A stretch of 15,705 bases of DNA, taken from NCBI GenBank assembly GCA_023426625.1, contig JAFAAJ010000335.1:1-15705 (forward strand), in the 5' to 3' direction. Positions 14,454 through 15,705 of this stretch are shown one piece after another. The stretch comes from Bacteroidota bacterium (GTDB taxonomy: Bacteria; Bacteroidota; Bacteroidia; Flavobacteriales; Weeksellaceae). Position 1 is the stretch's first letter, and each line of letters begins with the position of its first letter. Both the position numbers and the translations under genes were made by a program. A model generated the notes under the pieces. The model was not told the origin of the DNA, did no database searches, and saw only the letters and a list, made by a program, of their open reading frames with translations.

Positions 14454-14473
14454 AAAATAAATTGATTAATATT

Positions 14474-14504
14474 AAAGTGAAGCCTTAAAAACTTCACTTT
14501 TTTT
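14474..14504 (+). terminator. intrinsic terminator after thyA
   Basis: AAAGTGAAG (14474-14482) pairs perfectly with CTTCACTTT (14492-14500) across a 9-base loop, followed by TTTT; the run of T is seven bases in all. Confidence 0.9.
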
Positions 14505-14551
14505 GTAACAATTATCAAATTTCATCAACGTATCAGTAAAAATTTATATTA

Positions 14552-15705
14552 ATGTTAAGAAAAATAGTATCCCTTACATTTTTAAGTATTTCTACAGTTG
14601 CATTTTCTCAGAACAATCTGCGGGAAAAACTCGGAAATTATCTGGATTCCCTTTACATACACCACAAAGCGATGGGAAGCTTTGCTTTTGCGGATGATAA
14701 TAAGCCAGAATTTCTGAAAGTAACCGGCTTTTCCGATGTTGTCAATCAGCAGAAAGCCAATATGAATACTCAATATCGTATAGGATCTATTTCCAAAACC
14801 TTTACTGCGGTTCTGATTATGAAAGCCGTGGAAGAAAGGAGACTTTCTCTTGATACTAAGCTTTCAGATTTTTATCCGGAAATTGAAAACGCCCAAAGCA
14901 TAACCATAGAACAGTTATTGCAACACCGAAGTGGCATTCATAGCCTTACAGATGAGGCAGAATTCGGGTCTTATTATACGCAGCCACAATCTGAGGAACA
15001 ACTTGTTTCTATTATCAAGAAGTATAAAAGTGATTTCCGACCGGGATCACAATATGCATATAGCAATTCCAATTATATATTGCTGGGACTTATTTTGCAG
15101 AAAGTTTACAAAAAAAGCTATGCACAGCTTATTCAGGAGAAAATATCCCAACCTTTAAAATTGACTTACACACAGGTCGGAAGCAAAACGGACCCTTCTA
15201 AAAATCAGGCACTTTCTTATCAATATGTCGGAAACTATATGCCTTTCCCTGAAACAGATATGAGTATTCCTCTTGGTGCGGGAAACATAATTTCTACTCC
15301 TACGGAACTTTTACAGTTCATTATCGGTCTGGAGAAAGGTAAACTAATCAAAAAGAAATCACTTGATCAGATGAAAAAGTTTTTAGATAATTACGGTTAT
15401 GGAATTATCAGTAATTCATTTGAAAAGCATCAGGGTTTTGGTCATGAAGGGGTGATTGATGGGTTTAGGTCAACATTATATTATTTCCCCGATCTGAAAG
15501 TCGGAGTAAGCTTTGTCACCAATCAGTCGAACTATGACAACGGTGATATCTTCAAGAAAATGATGGAAGTCGCTTTAGGAAAGGATTTCGAAATGCCCAA
15601 CTTTAAAGCTGCTGCTGTAGATGAAAATATTCTTAAAAAATATGAAGGAATTTATAAAGCGGAAGGTTTTCCTTTAGATATAAAAATATTCGTGGAGGAT
15701 AAAAC
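14552..15705 (+). CDS. secreted serine hydrolase, class C beta-lactamase/PBP-like, 3' end missing (partial)
   Basis: From ATG 14552, 384 codons are open to the window edge. MLRKIVSLTFLSISTVAFSQ is a signal peptide, placing the enzyme in the periplasm or outside. The beta-lactamase (PF00144) domain shows the three active-site motifs: Ser79-Ile-Ser-Lys82 in GSISKTFTA, Tyr170-Ser-Asn172 in YAYSNSNY, and His298-Glu-Gly300 in FGHEGVIDGF, in place of the KTG of true AmpC. QLLQHRSGI and PGSQYAYSN are typical of the family. The HxG motif and the extension after about residue 345 (KYEGIYKAEGF, start of a lipocalin-like C-terminal domain) point to a D-aminopeptidase, esterase or PBP4*-like hydrolase rather than an antibiotic-resistance enzyme. 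Substrate unknown. It follows the thyA terminator and so probably has its own promoter, which I could not identify. Confidence 0.9.
   Translation, partial: MLRKIVSLTFLSISTVAFSQNNLREKLGNYLDSLYIHHKAMGSFAFADDNKPEFLKVTGFSDVVNQQKANMNTQYRIGSISKTFTAVLIMKAVEERRLSLDTKLSDFYPEIENAQSITIEQLLQHRSGIHSLTDEAEFGSYYTQPQSEEQLVSIIKKYKSDFRPGSQYAYSNSNYILLGLILQKVYKKSYAQLIQEKISQPLKLTYTQVGSKTDPSKNQALSYQYVGNYMPFPETDMSIPLGAGNIISTPTELLQFIIGLEKGKLIKKKSLDQMKKFLDNYGYGIISNSFEKHQGFGHEGVIDGFRSTLYYFPDLKVGVSFVTNQSNYDNGDIFKKMMEVALGKDFEMPNFKAAAVDENILKKYEGIYKAEGFPLDIKIFVEDK

Noticed and set aside
14931..15158. Plus-strand 75-codon frame inside the serine hydrolase gene
   Set aside because: It lies in another frame of a gene with intact SxxK, YSN and HEG motifs; a shadow.
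14552..15705. Antibiotic-resistance AmpC beta-lactamase
   Set aside because: The third motif is HEG rather than KTG and a lipocalin-like C-terminal extension begins near residue 345, which fits PBP-related peptidases or esterases better.

Overview
The window looks like a chromosomal segment from a flavobacterium, most likely Chryseobacterium or a close relative in the Weeksellaceae. The reasons are the AT-rich sequence, near absence of Shine-Dalgarno sequences, several Bacteroidetes-type -7 boxes (TAnnTTTG), short lipoprotein signals, a TonB-dependent receptor ending in Phe, and protein families typical of Flavobacteriia. There are no rRNA or tRNA genes, no insertion sequence, no CRISPR array and no phage genes. 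It reads as core genome with a few accessory genes. No stretch over 300 bases lacks a gene; the longest gaps are 8192-8392 and 10869-11051.

Left part (1-4300): a DUF4136-type lipoprotein (cut by the window edge) and a small Cys-rich DUF5522-type protein run leftward as a pair. Divergent from them are a 111-residue membrane-associated HExxH protein, a D-cysteine desulfhydrase/ACC deaminase-family PLP enzyme, a secreted glucosaminidase with two LysM domains, and hemL. A strong hairpin terminator separates hemL from the convergent operon that follows.

Middle part (4307-10147): a leftward TonB-dependent receptor plus beta-helix lipoprotein operon lies head to head with a rightward PhoB/PhoR-like response regulator and histidine kinase. 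The 201-bp gap between them carries TTWACA-like hexamers spaced 11 bp apart, the geometry of a Pho box. I infer an outer-membrane uptake locus, possibly phosphate-responsive, under its neighbouring two-component system. This is the nearest thing in the window to an undescribed system. The regulator also has Leu in place of the conserved Pro after its receiver lysine.

Right part (10278-15705): an IS1096-passenger/pRiA4b ORF-3-like protein with a very acidic tail, a GH13 alpha-amylase-family lipoprotein, a Gre-like RNA-polymerase factor that keeps the GreA acidic pair, a secreted protein made of five 24-residue repeats, thyA, and a class C beta-lactamase-like serine hydrolase cut by the window end. 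A GC-rich perfect 17-bp hairpin without a T-tract precedes the Gre-like gene, and a degenerate heptanucleotide repeat lies upstream of the amylase gene.
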